A stretch of 64,000 nucleotides of DNA. Origin: Candidatus Protochlamydia amoebophila UWE25. Its GTDB lineage: Bacteria; Chlamydiota; Chlamydiia; Chlamydiales; Parachlamydiaceae. Position numbers and translations under genes: made by a program. The notes below the pieces were generated by a model that did not search any database, had not been told where the DNA came from, and worked only from the letters and a program-made list of their open reading frames with translations. Shown here in pieces: positions 26,429-37,862 of the stretch. Each line of letters opens with the position of its first letter. Position 1 is the stretch's first letter. The stretch lies in the NCBI RefSeq assembly GCF_000011565.2, contig NC_005861.2, forward strand, positions 186,001 through 250,000, read 5' to 3'.

Positions 26429-28387
26429 TTAAAAAGTTGAATCTTGAGAAGGGAAATAAGAATATTTTCGAAATAAATCAGCTAGCTCTTGAAGTTTAAA
26501 ATAGGCAAAAATAGGAGATCCTGAGGGGCTAAGATAAGGCATATCGCACATAAAAAGTTGATCGACTAATCCTTGACCTTCATCGATTGATAATTGGATA
26601 TTTTTAGAAAAAGAAGAACGGCTAGCAGTTAACGCAAGCTTTTCTGTTATTTTTATCTGGAGTTGCTGACTCTGTTGTAAAGTTGACAAATCTTGAATCA
26701 TTTCTAACAAACAAGTTTCAATTTCTTGTTCAGACATTATAGAAGGAAAAGCATCTAACACGAATGTTTGATTTCCAAATTCACGCATCGAAAAACCTAA
26801 CTGATTTAAACTTTCTAAGTGTGTCTTTAATAACGTAGTTTCTGGAATAGAAAATTGGAACGTCAGAGGGACAATTAATTGCTGAATAGCTTGCTTTCCT
26901 TTGAGATTAAAAAGCAGTTTTTCATATTTAATACGCGAATAGGCTTGTTTTTGATCGAGCAATAGAAGTCCATTCAATTCTTGATTGCTATTAAATGTTC
27001 CTTTTACTTGACAAGCATCTAACAAACAATAGCCTGTTAAAGTTTGTAATACTTTAGGCGCTTTTTGTTGATGGGAAATAAAAAAAGTTGGTTCTTCTTT
27101 AGTAGGAAGAGACCTAGTTTGGATAAAAGAAGAGGGATTAAAAGTTTCATTTTTTAACTCTAAATTTTCTATGTTTTTAATAAAAGTGGGGTTTTCATCG
27201 ATCGATGTAGAAAATTTGTGATTAGGTTTGAATTCCCATGACTCTTCTTTGACCTGAAAAGGAGTTTGAAAAGAGGGGGCTGACCAAGGATAAACGCAAG
27301 TTTCATTTTGAACTTGGTTAGCCATTTCGGAAAAGGCTTGATGGGGATTTTCTTGTCTTAAGGCTTTTTGAACAGCATTGATTAAAGTCTCTTTAAGTTT
27401 TTGCTCCTGTCTTAAGCGCACTTCTTTTTTTTGTGGGTGTACATTAACGTCAAAAAGTGAGCCTGGAAGGCGGAGATGTAAAATAAAAACGGGATACCTA
27501 TTTGTACCGAGCATAGTTCCATATCCTTCTCGAATAGCTACCCCAATAAGAGGAGAATAAACAGCGCGGCGATTAATGAATAGGTATTGACTGGTTCGGT
27601 TGGGTTTATGAATAGAAGGTAGCCCAATATAGCCTTCTATTTCATAAGGAGGAGAAGAAAAAGTAAGAGGGCAGAGAGAATGAGAAAATTCTTTACCTAG
27701 TAATGTTTCGATTTTTTTTAATAATTGCTGTTGATGATTAATATCGATTGAAATAAGAGGCATTTTCAAGATGGATTTTTGATCGCTAATTAGCTCAAAA
27801 GCAATATTTGGATAAGCTAAACTCAAATTTGTCAGAATTTTAACGATTTCTTGTGTATCATAATTAGGTGAGCGTTGAAATTTACGTCTGACTGGCACAT
27901 TAAAAAAAAGTGATTTAACTTCAATTGTTGTACCAGGAGAACGAGTCGCTTTCCCATGTGATTGAATACGCCCACCTTCGACAATTGTCAAAGACCCTTG
28001 CATTAATTTATCAATTGAACTAACGCCTGATTGAGGTGTGGTAAGAAGTGAAAATTTCGAAATCGAAGCGATTGAAGGGATAGCTTCTCCTCTAAATCCC
28101 ATAGTAAGAATATTTTCAATATCGTCCACATTTTTTATTTTGGATGTAGCGTGTCTTTCTAAACACAAAAGAGCGTCATCTTCGCTCATTCCACATCCGT
28201 TATCAGAAATACGGATAAGTTGTCGCCCTCCTCCCTGTATTTCAACGCAAATCTCTGTTGCTCCAGCATCCATGGAGTTTTCAACTAATTCTTTGACTAC
28301 CGAAGCGGGATTTTCAATAACCTCTCCAGCAGCAATTTGATTAATAGTTTGTTCAGTTAAAACATGGATTTTAGGTAACGAAGCCAT
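26429..28387 (-). CDS. mutL: DNA mismatch repair protein MutL
   Basis: A 652-residue GHKL ATPase that couples MutS recognition to strand removal. N-terminal motifs are intact: IAAGEVIENPASVVKELVENSMDAGA, DNGCGM and TMGFRGEAIPSIASIS. The linker spans about 330-440, then a dimerisation domain. In that domain the endonuclease motif DQHAxxExxxxE appears as DQKQAYSRIKYE, and the later metal-binding Cys/His stretches are also altered (TASRSSFSKN, MCDMPYLSPSG). Nicking activity is therefore doubtful, as in E. coli MutL. The gene is convergent with the collagen-like gene and divergent from the CCA/poly(A) polymerase gene. Confidence 0.95.
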   Translation of the reverse strand: MASLPKIHVLTEQTINQIAAGEVIENPASVVKELVENSMDAGATEICVEIQGGGRQLIRISDNGCGMSEDDALLCLERHATSKIKNVDDIENILTMGFRGEAIPSIASISKFSLLTTPQSGVSSIDKLMQGSLTIVEGGRIQSHGKATRSPGTTIEVKSLFFNVPVRRKFQRSPNYDTQEIVKILTNLSLAYPNIAFELISDQKSILKMPLISIDINHQQQLLKKIETLLGKEFSHSLCPLTFSSPPYEIEGYIGLPSIHKPNRTSQYLFINRRAVYSPLIGVAIREGYGTMLGTNRYPVFILHLRLPGSLFDVNVHPQKKEVRLRQEQKLKETLINAVQKALRQENPHQAFSEMANQVQNETCVYPWSAPSFQTPFQVKEESWEFKPNHKFSTSIDENPTFIKNIENLELKNETFNPSSFIQTRSLPTKEEPTFFISHQQKAPKVLQTLTGYCLLDACQVKGTFNSNQELNGLLLLDQKQAYSRIKYEKLLFNLKGKQAIQQLIVPLTFQFSIPETTLLKTHLESLNQLGFSMREFGNQTFVLDAFPSIMSEQEIETCLLEMIQDLSTLQQSQQLQIKITEKLALTASRSSFSKNIQLSIDEGQGLVDQLFMCDMPYLSPSGSPIFAYFKLQELADLFRKYSYFPSQDSTF

Positions 28388-28666
28388 AAGCCTGCCTGAT
28401 TCGATTGAAAATGGGCCTTTTAAAACTAAATCAGAAACTTTTAAATCTTATTCAAAAATCGCATTTTTTTAGAAAATTTTAGTTATCCAATGTAGCGAAA
28501 AATTTTTGAGAATTACTTTTAAATTGATATGATCAAATATCAGTGAAAAATGATCTTCAAAAAATAATAATTAAATGAATGGAATTTGCAGATTTATTTC
28601 TGATATTTGATATGATTATACTTTTATAATCATTAAATTTACACGTTTAAAAGATATAGATATCTC

Positions 28667-29905
28667 ATGGATGTTTTTAAACAAGCTAAAATTATCGTAA
28701 CTAAATTGGTGAAAGCAGGACATACAGCTTATTTTGCTGGTGGATGGGTAAGAGACTATGTAATGGGACATCCATCAGAAGATATTGATATTGCCACAGA
28801 TGCGACTCCTGCACAAATTATGGATATTTTCCCTAATACGTTGTTGGTAGGGCTTGCTTTTGGGGTGGTCATTGTTGTTTGGGAAGGCCATCAATTTGAA
28901 GTGGCTACGTTTCGCAAAGATTTAGATTATGTGGATGGGAGACACCCATCAGGTATTGTTCTTTCAACAGCACGAGAAGACGCTTTGCGGCGTGATTTTA
29001 CAATTAACGGAATGTTTTACGATCCTTTGAAAGAAGTTATTTATGATTTTGTGAATGGACAAGAGGATATTCGAAGGCATCTTATTCGAGCGATTGGAAA
29101 TCCTCATGAGAGATTTCAAGAGGATCGGTTAAGAATGCTACGAGCATTTCGCTTTTCTGCGCGTTTTGGATTCGCCATCGAACTTGAAACTCAGCAAGCT
29201 ATTTTTGAAAATGCCGAGCAGCTTTTCCCAGCTGTAGCGATCGAAAGAATTTGGCAAGAATTTAAAAAGATGGCTATGTATCCATGTTTTGATCAGGCTA
29301 TTGTAGAGATGCATAGATTGACTTTATTAGATGTCATTTTTCCAGAGTTAAAAGGATTACCAATTAATGAATTGAGGCATTTAGTAGAAGCCTATAAACG
29401 ATTCCCTAAAAATTGTGCGACTATTTTTTATTTGATAGTATTGATGCCTAGGCTGAATCGAGAAGAAAAGATAGAAGTGGCTAAACGTCTTAAGGTCACA
29501 AATCGTGATCTTAAGCTTCTTCACTATTTTGAAGATTTAAACCAGCTAATTAAAAAAGAAAAAGAAAACGGATTGGAAGATCTTTATCCTTGGGCTCATG
29601 CTTTAGCTAATCCTGATTTCTCTATTGTAGTAGAAGTGATTGCAGCAACTTTTCCCTTAAATAAAGGGAATGAATTGTTGATTCAACTTAAAAACCGTTT
29701 TGAAAAGTTAAAATCCCACATTGAACGAATTCAACAAAAAACACCTTTGATTTCTTCTGCACTTTTACAAGCTAATGGAATTTCGGCAGGTAAGCAGATG
29801 GGTATACTTTTAACAGAAGCTGAGAAATTGGCTATTAATAATGATTATCAAGATTCGCAAACGGTATTGAACGCTTTAAAACAAACAATGTTATGGAAAA
29901 TATGA
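28667..29905 (+). CDS. CCA-adding enzyme / poly(A) polymerase family nucleotidyltransferase
   Basis: A 412-residue class II nucleotidyltransferase. The head has GGWVRDYVMGHPSEDIDIATDA with the catalytic DxD at about residues 37-39, then LRRDFTINGMFYDP and the neck motif EDRLRMLRAFRFSARFGF. The tRNA-Gly gene here lacks an encoded CCA, so such activity is needed. Class II CCA enzymes and PcnB-type poly(A) polymerases are hard to separate by sequence; the short C-terminal domain fits either. It overlaps the next gene by 4 bases if that gene starts at 29902. No ribosome binding site is clear at the ATG. Confidence 0.9.
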   Translation: MDVFKQAKIIVTKLVKAGHTAYFAGGWVRDYVMGHPSEDIDIATDATPAQIMDIFPNTLLVGLAFGVVIVVWEGHQFEVATFRKDLDYVDGRHPSGIVLSTAREDALRRDFTINGMFYDPLKEVIYDFVNGQEDIRRHLIRAIGNPHERFQEDRLRMLRAFRFSARFGFAIELETQQAIFENAEQLFPAVAIERIWQEFKKMAMYPCFDQAIVEMHRLTLLDVIFPELKGLPINELRHLVEAYKRFPKNCATIFYLIVLMPRLNREEKIEVAKRLKVTNRDLKLLHYFEDLNQLIKKEKENGLEDLYPWAHALANPDFSIVVEVIAATFPLNKGNELLIQLKNRFEKLKSHIERIQQKTPLISSALLQANGISAGKQMGILLTEAEKLAINNDYQDSQTVLNALKQTMLWKI

Positions 29906-30651
29906 CACCTCATTTTATCACTAGTTTACAACATCCTTTTGTCAAACATTTGGTTAAATTAAGGGAAAATAGTCGTTATCGTTTAGAACATAAAGCATTA
30001 ATTTTGGAGGGAAGTAAGCCAATTCGAGAAGTTCTTTCTTTCGTTAAAAAGATTATTTACACTTCGGCCTATGCTCCGTATTTAACCTTTGAAGGTTTCG
30101 AAAAATGGCAAGTCACTGAGGGAATTATGAAAAAAATTTCTGGGAATAGTACTCCGGAAGGAGTGATTGCAGAGATACAAATGCCTCCTTTTTCTTCTCT
30201 TAAGCAAGCTCAAAATATTTTAGTTTTAGACGGAATTAATGATCCAGGAAATTTGGGAACTTTGATGCGAACAGCACTGGCTTTTGGGTGGAACGGAATT
30301 TATTTACTCCCTACCAGTTGCGATCCTTACAATGAAAAAGTTTTAAGATCAGCACGGGGAGCCCATTTTAAAATCCCGTTGAGAAGAGGAAATATCAACG
30401 AATTGGAATTGTTAGCGAAACAGGGTAACTTCCAAACGTTGGTTGCAGATTTGAAAGGCCAAATTCTTAAATCAACGGTCTCTAAAAAACGAAAAATTTT
30501 GATCATGGGTAATGAAGCTCATGGACCCTCTCCAGAAGTGTTTAAATTTGCTGAGCCTATCTGTATTCCCATGTCTGGAGAAATGGAGTCATTAAATGTC
30601 GCAGTAGCTGGCGGAATTTTATTATATGCTTTAAATCAAATGAATTTTTAG
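29902..30651 (+). CDS. SpoU/TrmH-family RNA 2'-O-methyltransferase
   Basis: A 249-residue SPOUT methyltransferase. The substrate-binding N-terminal domain (residues ~1-95, VKHLVKLRENSRYR) is followed by the knotted domain with its three motifs: LDGINDPGNLGTLMRTALAFG, LIMGNEAHGPSPE and IPMSGEMESLNVAVAGGILLYA. It methylates ribose in rRNA or tRNA with S-adenosylmethionine; the target is not known. Starts at 29893 and 29902 are both possible. The second gives an ATGA overlap with the preceding gene and has GGA upstream. Confidence 0.9.
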   Translation: MTPHFITSLQHPFVKHLVKLRENSRYRLEHKALILEGSKPIREVLSFVKKIIYTSAYAPYLTFEGFEKWQVTEGIMKKISGNSTPEGVIAEIQMPPFSSLKQAQNILVLDGINDPGNLGTLMRTALAFGWNGIYLLPTSCDPYNEKVLRSARGAHFKIPLRRGNINELELLAKQGNFQTLVADLKGQILKSTVSKKRKILIMGNEAHGPSPEVFKFAEPICIPMSGEMESLNVAVAGGILLYALNQMNF

Positions 30652-30707
30652 ATAAAGAATACAGTGTCATCCCTTATCCAAAATTCATGTTAACTTGGAA
30701 TTGTTGA

Positions 30708-31850
30708 ATGAGTAATGCAGATGATGATCGCTCTTATTGGAGAGATCCTGAAGAAGATTATTTCCAACCACGTAAAGAAAGCCGCATGCAAAGAAAGTTA
30801 GCGGTAGCGAAAGATCGGTCAAAATATAAAAAAACAGATCAAGAAAAATATTTAAAGAACCTTGAAAAAGGGCATCAACAAAAAATTAGTAAGCAAGAAT
30901 GGCTAGAGGGACGAGTTGTTTCTATTATTCCGCAAGGAATTTTAGTTGATTATCAAGGTGAACGAATTAGCTGTGTCTTGAAAGGTTTGCTTAAACGAGA
31001 TAAGACACAAGCTAAAAATCTTGTTGCCGTAGGTGATTTTGTTTTATTTGAGAAAACGCACGAAGGAGAGGGAATCATTGCCAGTGTAAAACCTCGCAGA
31101 ACAATTCTTTCTCGGGCAGACAATCTTTCTCGTCGAAAAGAACAATTAATTGCTGTAAATATTGATCAAGTAATTATTACGGTTTCCGTGGTTAATCCTC
31201 CTTTAAAACCCTCTCTAATCGATCGATATATTATTGCTGCTCATAAAGGAAACATGGATCCTTTAATCGTGATTAATAAAGTAGATCTTTTTGATGCGGA
31301 TGATGAAGATCAAATATTAAGAGAACAAGAAAAAGATCTTTATCAAGAGCTATTAAAAGCTTATGCGGTAGCTAAAGTACCTGTCATTTCAGTTAGTGCC
31401 GCTAAAAATGAAGGTTTAGATCTTCTTCGTCAGGCTATGTTGGGAAAATCTTCTGTTTTTTCTGGGCAGTCTGGTGTAGGAAAATCTTCTTTAATTAATG
31501 CTATGACAGGTTTGGATCTGCGCGTAGGGGAAACTGTTGAACGAACAAAAAAAGGTTCTCACACAACGACAACGACTCAATTGATTCCATTGGAATTTGG
31601 AGGATGGTGTATTGATACCCCGGGAATTAAAAGTTTTGGCATATGGGATTTGGATAAAAGTGAAGTAGAAGGTTATTTTCCTGAAATTCATGCATGTGGT
31701 TTAAATTGTAAATTTCCCGATTGCACCCATTCTCATGAAGAACAGTGTGCGGTTCGTCAGGCAGTTGAAGAAGAGCATATTTCTTTTGTTCGTTATATGT
31801 CTTATCAAGTATTAATGGAAACTAGTAATGAGAAGCATATTAGAAGATAA
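30708..31850 (+). CDS. rsgA: Ribosome small-subunit assembly GTPase RsgA
   Basis: A 380-residue circularly permuted GTPase that proofreads 30S maturation. A basic, charged N-terminal tail of about 65 residues (EEDYFQPRKESRMQRKLA) precedes the OB-fold (EGRVVSIIPQGILVDYQGE). The G motifs come in permuted order: VINKVDL (G4), VSAAKNEG (G5), GQSGVGKSSLIN (G1, near 253), then IDTPGIKSF (G3). The C-terminal zinc domain reads CGLNCKFPDCTHSHEEQC. The spacing to eno is 13 bases, so the two are probably co-transcribed. Confidence 0.95.
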   Translation: MSNADDDRSYWRDPEEDYFQPRKESRMQRKLAVAKDRSKYKKTDQEKYLKNLEKGHQQKISKQEWLEGRVVSIIPQGILVDYQGERISCVLKGLLKRDKTQAKNLVAVGDFVLFEKTHEGEGIIASVKPRRTILSRADNLSRRKEQLIAVNIDQVIITVSVVNPPLKPSLIDRYIIAAHKGNMDPLIVINKVDLFDADDEDQILREQEKDLYQELLKAYAVAKVPVISVSAAKNEGLDLLRQAMLGKSSVFSGQSGVGKSSLINAMTGLDLRVGETVERTKKGSHTTTTTQLIPLEFGGWCIDTPGIKSFGIWDLDKSEVEGYFPEIHACGLNCKFPDCTHSHEEQCAVRQAVEEEHISFVRYMSYQVLMETSNEKHIRR

Positions 31851-31854
31851 CTGA

Positions 31855-33168
<1,314 letters not shown>

Positions 33169-33177
33169 GGTAAATTG

Positions 33178-33570
33178 ATGGATACAATTTATACAATCGT
33201 TTTATTTGGAGAGGCTGAACGCGGAGAGTTTCGCACGGCTTATCTTTGTCAAGGATTAGAAGATTTAGATAAATATCTGGGAAATCCACCTTATCAAAGT
33301 AAAGGGTTATATTGCGCTGTGCAAGCACTTCTTTTTAAACGTCGCCTCATTTATTTTCGCGTTTCGGAAGAGGGGTTTAGTATAAATGATTATCTCATTG
33401 GCTTGAAAATGTTAGAGCAGCAAACTTTCATTCCTAATTTGGATGCGATTTATATGCCTGGAATAGGAAATCAGGAGGTGTTAGATGCGGTGCAACCAAT
33501 TTGTAAATTTTATCATAGTATTTTGTTGACTAATGAAGCCGATTTCTATGACTATCTTTATTATAAGTAA
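33178..33570 (+). CDS. Conserved-looking small protein of unknown function
   Basis: A 130-residue acidic protein following eno by 9 bases, with AAGG at good distance from the ATG at 33178; a TTG three bases earlier is less likely. The composition is that of a folded soluble protein (MDTIYTIVLFGEAERG, FYDYLYY), with alternating hydrophobic segments and no membrane helix. I do not recognise the family. It is the last gene of the rsgA-eno run and ends at a hairpin. Confidence 0.65.
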   Translation: MDTIYTIVLFGEAERGEFRTAYLCQGLEDLDKYLGNPPYQSKGLYCAVQALLFKRRLIYFRVSEEGFSINDYLIGLKMLEQQTFIPNLDAIYMPGIGNQEVLDAVQPICKFYHSILLTNEADFYDYLYYK

Positions 33571-33595
33571 GTCGATGTAGATAGCCTACATCGAC
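33571..33595. terminator. Hairpin between convergent genes
   Basis: A 10-bp perfect stem, GTCGATGTAG with CTACATCGAC, and a 5-base loop begin immediately after the upstream stop codon. It lies between two convergent genes and could serve both, although neither side has a T run. Confidence 0.55.
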
Positions 33596-33608
33596 GACTG
33601 ATTGAGAA

Positions 33609-34355
33609 TTAACGACGATCGTTAAGTTTAGCAAGCAAACGTAACATTTCAATATAAAGCCAAACAAGCGTTACCATCAAAGCAAATGCCCCATACCATT
33701 CCATATATTTAGGAACGTTGGCTCGCGCCCCTTGTTCAATGAAATCAAAATCAATAATAAAATTTAAAGCAGCAATTCCTACGACAAACAAGCTAAAAAG
33801 AATGCTAAATAAACCACTTCCGTTAATAAAAGAAACATTGATTCCAAAAAATCCTAAGACAATAGCGACTAAATAAACAAGAGCAATTCCTCCTGTAGCG
33901 GCCATGACTCCTAGTTTAAAATTTTCAGTTGGTTTAACTAGTCCGGTTTGGTAAATAACTAACATGGCAAGTAAAGTAGCAAGTGTCAAACTTATTGCTT
34001 GCATGACAATTCCTGGATAAGAAGTTTCAAAAATACTTGAAATTCCTCCTAAGAATAGACCTTCCATAATAGCATATAAGGGCGCTGATAATGGAGCCCA
34101 CTCTTTTTTAAACACAGTGACTAAAGATAAAACAAATCCGCCGATCAAGCCAACCATCATCCAAGTTTGAATAGCAGCTGGATTTTGTCCAGCATTAAAA
34201 AAAGTTTTCCAAACCCAGATGGCAGGAAGAAATACTAGTAGGAGTAAGATAGCTGTTTTGTTGATTGTTCCACGAATTGTCATGGCACTGGATTTGGACG
34301 CAATGCCAAATCCTGAAAATGGATTCCCAGCAAGAGCAGGATTAGAAGATCTCAT
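33609..34355 (-). CDS. Bax inhibitor-1/YccA family membrane protein
   Basis: A 248-residue protein with seven predicted membrane helices, the Bax1-I fold, after a 35-residue soluble N-terminus. Typical features are PLYAIMEGLFLGGIS in the third helix region, LAMLVIYQTGLVKPTENFKLGV and the C-terminal DFDFIEQGARANVPKYMEWYGAF with acidic residues implicated in calcium or pH sensing in this family. YccA in E. coli modulates FtsH; homologues are proposed cation leak channels. The gene is divergent from secA. Confidence 0.88.
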   Translation of the reverse strand: MRSSNPALAGNPFSGFGIASKSSAMTIRGTINKTAILLLLVFLPAIWVWKTFFNAGQNPAAIQTWMMVGLIGGFVLSLVTVFKKEWAPLSAPLYAIMEGLFLGGISSIFETSYPGIVMQAISLTLATLLAMLVIYQTGLVKPTENFKLGVMAATGGIALVYLVAIVLGFFGINVSFINGSGLFSILFSLFVVGIAALNFIIDFDFIEQGARANVPKYMEWYGAFALMVTLVWLYIEMLRLLAKLNDRR

Positions 34356-34751
34356 AGAGCACTCCTTATACTTTGGTTGTAAAAAAAATAGATTACTTCT
34401 TCAGAGCCTTATTTGACAAGTCTTTACGAGAGGATTAAAAGCTTTGAAAGAAAAGATTTATTCTCTATTATTATTCATTTGATCTTTCTATGTCGCTAAG
34501 ACATGTTTCTTTAGCGGATGTAAAAGATTTTTAAGATCTAAAAACCTGAATTTTGAGTTTTTCTCCTGGAAATGCAGTTTTTTTGGTAACTTAAAAGAAT
34601 CGGTTCTTGAAAATAGTTGTTACTATTCTTCTTAAACCACTTTTCCTTTTTATCGAACAAACCGTTGATTTTTTAGCAGAAATTTTCGAGATATCAAACT
34701 AAAAATAGCGTTTGTTTATATACAATGTCAATTTAAAAGAGATGTATAGAT
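34356..34751. other. Divergent promoter region between YccA-type gene and secA
   Basis: About 400 bases carrying no gene. It must contain both promoters. A TACAAT at 34721-34726 is a possible -10 for secA, but no matching -35 is evident. A TTGACA at 34406-34411 lacks a good -10. No RNA gene is seen. Confidence 0.4.
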
Positions 34752-37700
34752 ATGTTTGGATTCCTCAAAAAAATCTTCGGCAGTGCTCATGACCGCCTAT
34801 TGAATAGATACCGAAAACAAGTTGAAGAAGTCAACAAATGGGATCAGAAATTTCAATCTTTGAGTGATGAACAATTAAAAGCTAAAACGGCTGAATTTCG
34901 TCTGCGTCTCAAAAATGGAGAAATGTTAGACCAGCTTTTACCAGAGGCCTATGCGGTTGTTAAAGCTGTTTGTCGACGTTTAAACGGAACAGAAATTCAT
35001 GTTTCTGGTTATAACCAACGTTGGGATATGGTTCCTTATGATGTGCAAGTCCTAGGTGGAATCGCTATGCATAATGGAGCTATTGCAGAAATGCACACAG
35101 GCGAAGGTAAAACTCTAACAGCAGTGATGCCTTTATATTTAAACGCCCTTACTGGTAAACCAGTCCATTTGATTACAGTTAATGATTATCTAGCGCAGCG
35201 AGATTGTGAATGGGTGGGAACTGTTCTTCGATGGCTCGGATTAACAACAGGCGCTTTAACTAATAGTGTAGCTATCGAAAAACGTAAAGAAATTTATGAA
35301 AGCGATGTCGTATATGGAACTGCTTCTGAATTTGGATTTGACTATTTACGTGATAATTCGATGGCTATGTCAAAAGAAGATCAAGTTCAACGAGGCTATT
35401 ACTTTGCAATTATCGACGAAGTGGATTCGATTTTAATTGATGAAGCTAGAACGCCTTTAATTATTTCAGGTCCAGTTCCAGATAGCCGCCAAATGTACGA
35501 CGAGTTAAAGGAAGGAGTGGCGGAACTTGTTAGACGACAGCGTGATTTATGTAATCGATTAGCTTCTGATGCTCGTAAAGTAGTGGAGGAAGTTGAAGCA
35601 TTAGGAAGTGGAAAAAAAGATAAGAAGTTAGAAGAGTCTGAACAAGAAGCTTATCGAAAACTTTGGTTAGTTGGAAAAGGAACACCGCAAAATAAAATTC
35701 TCAAACGTTTAAAAGAAAATCCAGATATCCGAGCCGCTATTGATAAATGGGATCTTTATTATCATGCTGAGCAAAATAAAGAGGAGCGCACTCAGACTTT
35801 GGCAGAACTTTATATGATTATTGATGAAAAAGGTAATGAGTATGAATTGACTGACAAGGGAATTAACGCTTGGCAGACTTATACAAATGGAATTGGAAGT
35901 CCAGAAGACTTTATTATGATGGATATCGGTGATGAATACATCAAAGTTGACGAGGACTTATCTCTTGATGCGGAATCTAAGATGGCTCGTAAAATGCAAA
36001 TTAAAGAAGAAGACGCAAAACGCAAAGAAAGAGCACATAACCTTCGTCAGTTGTTGAGAGCTCATCTATTAATGGAAAAAGATGTCGATTACATTATTCA
36101 TGATAATAAAATCGTTATTATTGATGAGAATACAGGACGCCCTCAACCAGGAAGACGCTTTTCAGATGGCTTGCATCAAGCAATTGAAGCAAAAGAAGGT
36201 GTAGAAATTCAAAAAGAAACGCAAACTTATGCGACAATTACTTTGCAGAATTTTTTTCGCATGTATGAAAAATTGTCTGGGATGACGGGAACAGCAACAA
36301 CAGAAGCTAATGAGTTTAAAGAAATTTATAAGCTCGATGTTTTAGAAATACCTACGCATCGAGCTAATCGACGTGTTGATTTCAATGATGAAATTTACAT
36401 GACTGAAAGAGAAAAATATAATGCTATCTTGAAAGAAGTCAGAGAAGTACATGAAAAAGAGCGTCCTATTTTGATAGGAACAGAATCTGTGGAAGTATCT
36501 GAAAAACTTTCTCGTATTTTTAAGCAAAATGGGCTTGAGCATACCGTTTTAAATGCTAAACAAAACGAACGAGAAGCTGAAATTATTGCTGAAGCAGGGA
36601 AACGTGCCGCTATAACCATAGCAACTAATATGGCAGGTCGAGGGACGGATATTAAGTTAGAACCAGGAGTCGCCGATTTAGGTGGTTTGTATGTTATGGG
36701 AACTACGCGTCATCAATCTCGTCGTACTGATAGACAGTTAAGAGGTCGTTGTGCGCGACAAGGGGATCCAGGAAATTCTAAATTCTATATCTCCTTTGAA
36801 GATGCATTACTCCGTTTATTTGCTTCTCCTAGGATCACAAGTGTTTTACAAAAGTTTCGTCCACCTGAGGGTGAGCCTATTTCAGCGGGAATGCTTAATA
36901 AATCTATTGAAACAGCCCAAAAAAGGGTAGAACAACGTAATTATACTATGCGTAAACATACTTTAGAGTATGACGATGTCATGAATAAACAAAGACAAGA
37001 GATATATGCTTTCCGCAATGAAATCCTTGGAGTTGGTAATATTGAACCGGTCGCTATTGAAATTATTGAAAGTGTGTGTTCAATGGGCGCAGATCAATTT
37101 TTTAAAAGTCGCTCAGAAGAAGGGGGATGGAATCCAGAAGGATATCGTCAATGGCTTCTTCATCTTTTTCCTGTTACTTTTGATGAGTATTTTTTTGATA
37201 AGGAACATTTAGAGATAGAAGAAATAGAGCAAATGGCAGCCGATAAAGTAGTTGAGGCTTTAAAAGAAAAGATTGCAAGCGAGAATGCAAAAGTTCCAGG
37301 TCATTTGATTGCAATGGGAGAGTCTCCTTTTCCAGCTCATACTGCTATACGCAATTTAATGATCCGTAAAACTGATCAAATGTGGCAAGAGCATCTTTTA
37401 CGTATGGACCACTTACGTTCTGACGTGACATTAAGAGCGGTAGGGCAGCGAGATCCTTTGACAGAGTTCAAACACGAAGCTTTTGCCTTATTTGATGAAT
37501 TGAGTCGCAATTTAAGAACCGAAGTAGCGCGTTCTATGTTTAGGTTTGAAATTATTGCTCCTCAACAAACTTTGGAACAGCTTCTTCAATCAGGCCTCCG
37601 TTTAGAAACCAATCGCTCTCTTTTTGTAGACTTACAAAATGAGCAGCCTTCACAAGAAATGGCAGCGGATGAAGAGACGCAAGAAGAATCAAAGATAGAA

Positions 37701-37814
37701 GAGAATAAGCCTGAACCAATCGTAGTAGGCCCACGTGTTGGTCGCAACGATCTTTGTCCCTGTGGAAGTGGCAAGAAATTTAAAAAATGTTGTAATAAGG
37801 TTGAAATTGTATAA
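34752..37814 (+). CDS. secA: Preprotein translocase ATPase SecA
   Basis: A 1020-residue motor of the Sec export pathway, at the upper end of the family range (about 900 is usual). Walker A is MHTGEGKTLTAVM near residue 115 and the DEAD-like motif reads AIIDEVDSILIDEARTP near 220. A charged insertion at about 270-400 (KKDKKLEESEQEAYRK) lies within the nucleotide-binding domain and explains the length; chlamydial SecA proteins are similarly long. TNMAGRGTDIKL and RQLRGRCARQGDPG are the NBD2 motifs. The C-terminal zinc SEC-C motif is CPCGSGKKFKKCC. It is monocistronic, ending at a long hairpin. Confidence 0.98.
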   Translation: MFGFLKKIFGSAHDRLLNRYRKQVEEVNKWDQKFQSLSDEQLKAKTAEFRLRLKNGEMLDQLLPEAYAVVKAVCRRLNGTEIHVSGYNQRWDMVPYDVQVLGGIAMHNGAIAEMHTGEGKTLTAVMPLYLNALTGKPVHLITVNDYLAQRDCEWVGTVLRWLGLTTGALTNSVAIEKRKEIYESDVVYGTASEFGFDYLRDNSMAMSKEDQVQRGYYFAIIDEVDSILIDEARTPLIISGPVPDSRQMYDELKEGVAELVRRQRDLCNRLASDARKVVEEVEALGSGKKDKKLEESEQEAYRKLWLVGKGTPQNKILKRLKENPDIRAAIDKWDLYYHAEQNKEERTQTLAELYMIIDEKGNEYELTDKGINAWQTYTNGIGSPEDFIMMDIGDEYIKVDEDLSLDAESKMARKMQIKEEDAKRKERAHNLRQLLRAHLLMEKDVDYIIHDNKIVIIDENTGRPQPGRRFSDGLHQAIEAKEGVEIQKETQTYATITLQNFFRMYEKLSGMTGTATTEANEFKEIYKLDVLEIPTHRANRRVDFNDEIYMTEREKYNAILKEVREVHEKERPILIGTESVEVSEKLSRIFKQNGLEHTVLNAKQNEREAEIIAEAGKRAAITIATNMAGRGTDIKLEPGVADLGGLYVMGTTRHQSRRTDRQLRGRCARQGDPGNSKFYISFEDALLRLFASPRITSVLQKFRPPEGEPISAGMLNKSIETAQKRVEQRNYTMRKHTLEYDDVMNKQRQEIYAFRNEILGVGNIEPVAIEIIESVCSMGADQFFKSRSEEGGWNPEGYRQWLLHLFPVTFDEYFFDKEHLEIEEIEQMAADKVVEALKEKIASENAKVPGHLIAMGESPFPAHTAIRNLMIRKTDQMWQEHLLRMDHLRSDVTLRAVGQRDPLTEFKHEAFALFDELSRNLRTEVARSMFRFEIIAPQQTLEQLLQSGLRLETNRSLFVDLQNEQPSQEMAADEETQEESKIEENKPEPIVVGPRVGRNDLCPCGSGKKFKKCCNKVEIV

Positions 37815-37820
37815 CATCAA

Positions 37821-37862
37821 AATAGAAAAGCTTTTTCGATTAATCGAAAAAGCTTTTCTATT
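37821..37862. terminator. Long palindromic terminator after secA
   Basis: A perfect 20-bp inverted repeat (37821-37840 with 37843-37862), rich in GAAAAAGCTTTT, begins seven bases after the secA stop. It can act on both strands. The T content within the 3' arm and the TATTT end make it a plausible bidirectional terminator. Confidence 0.75.
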
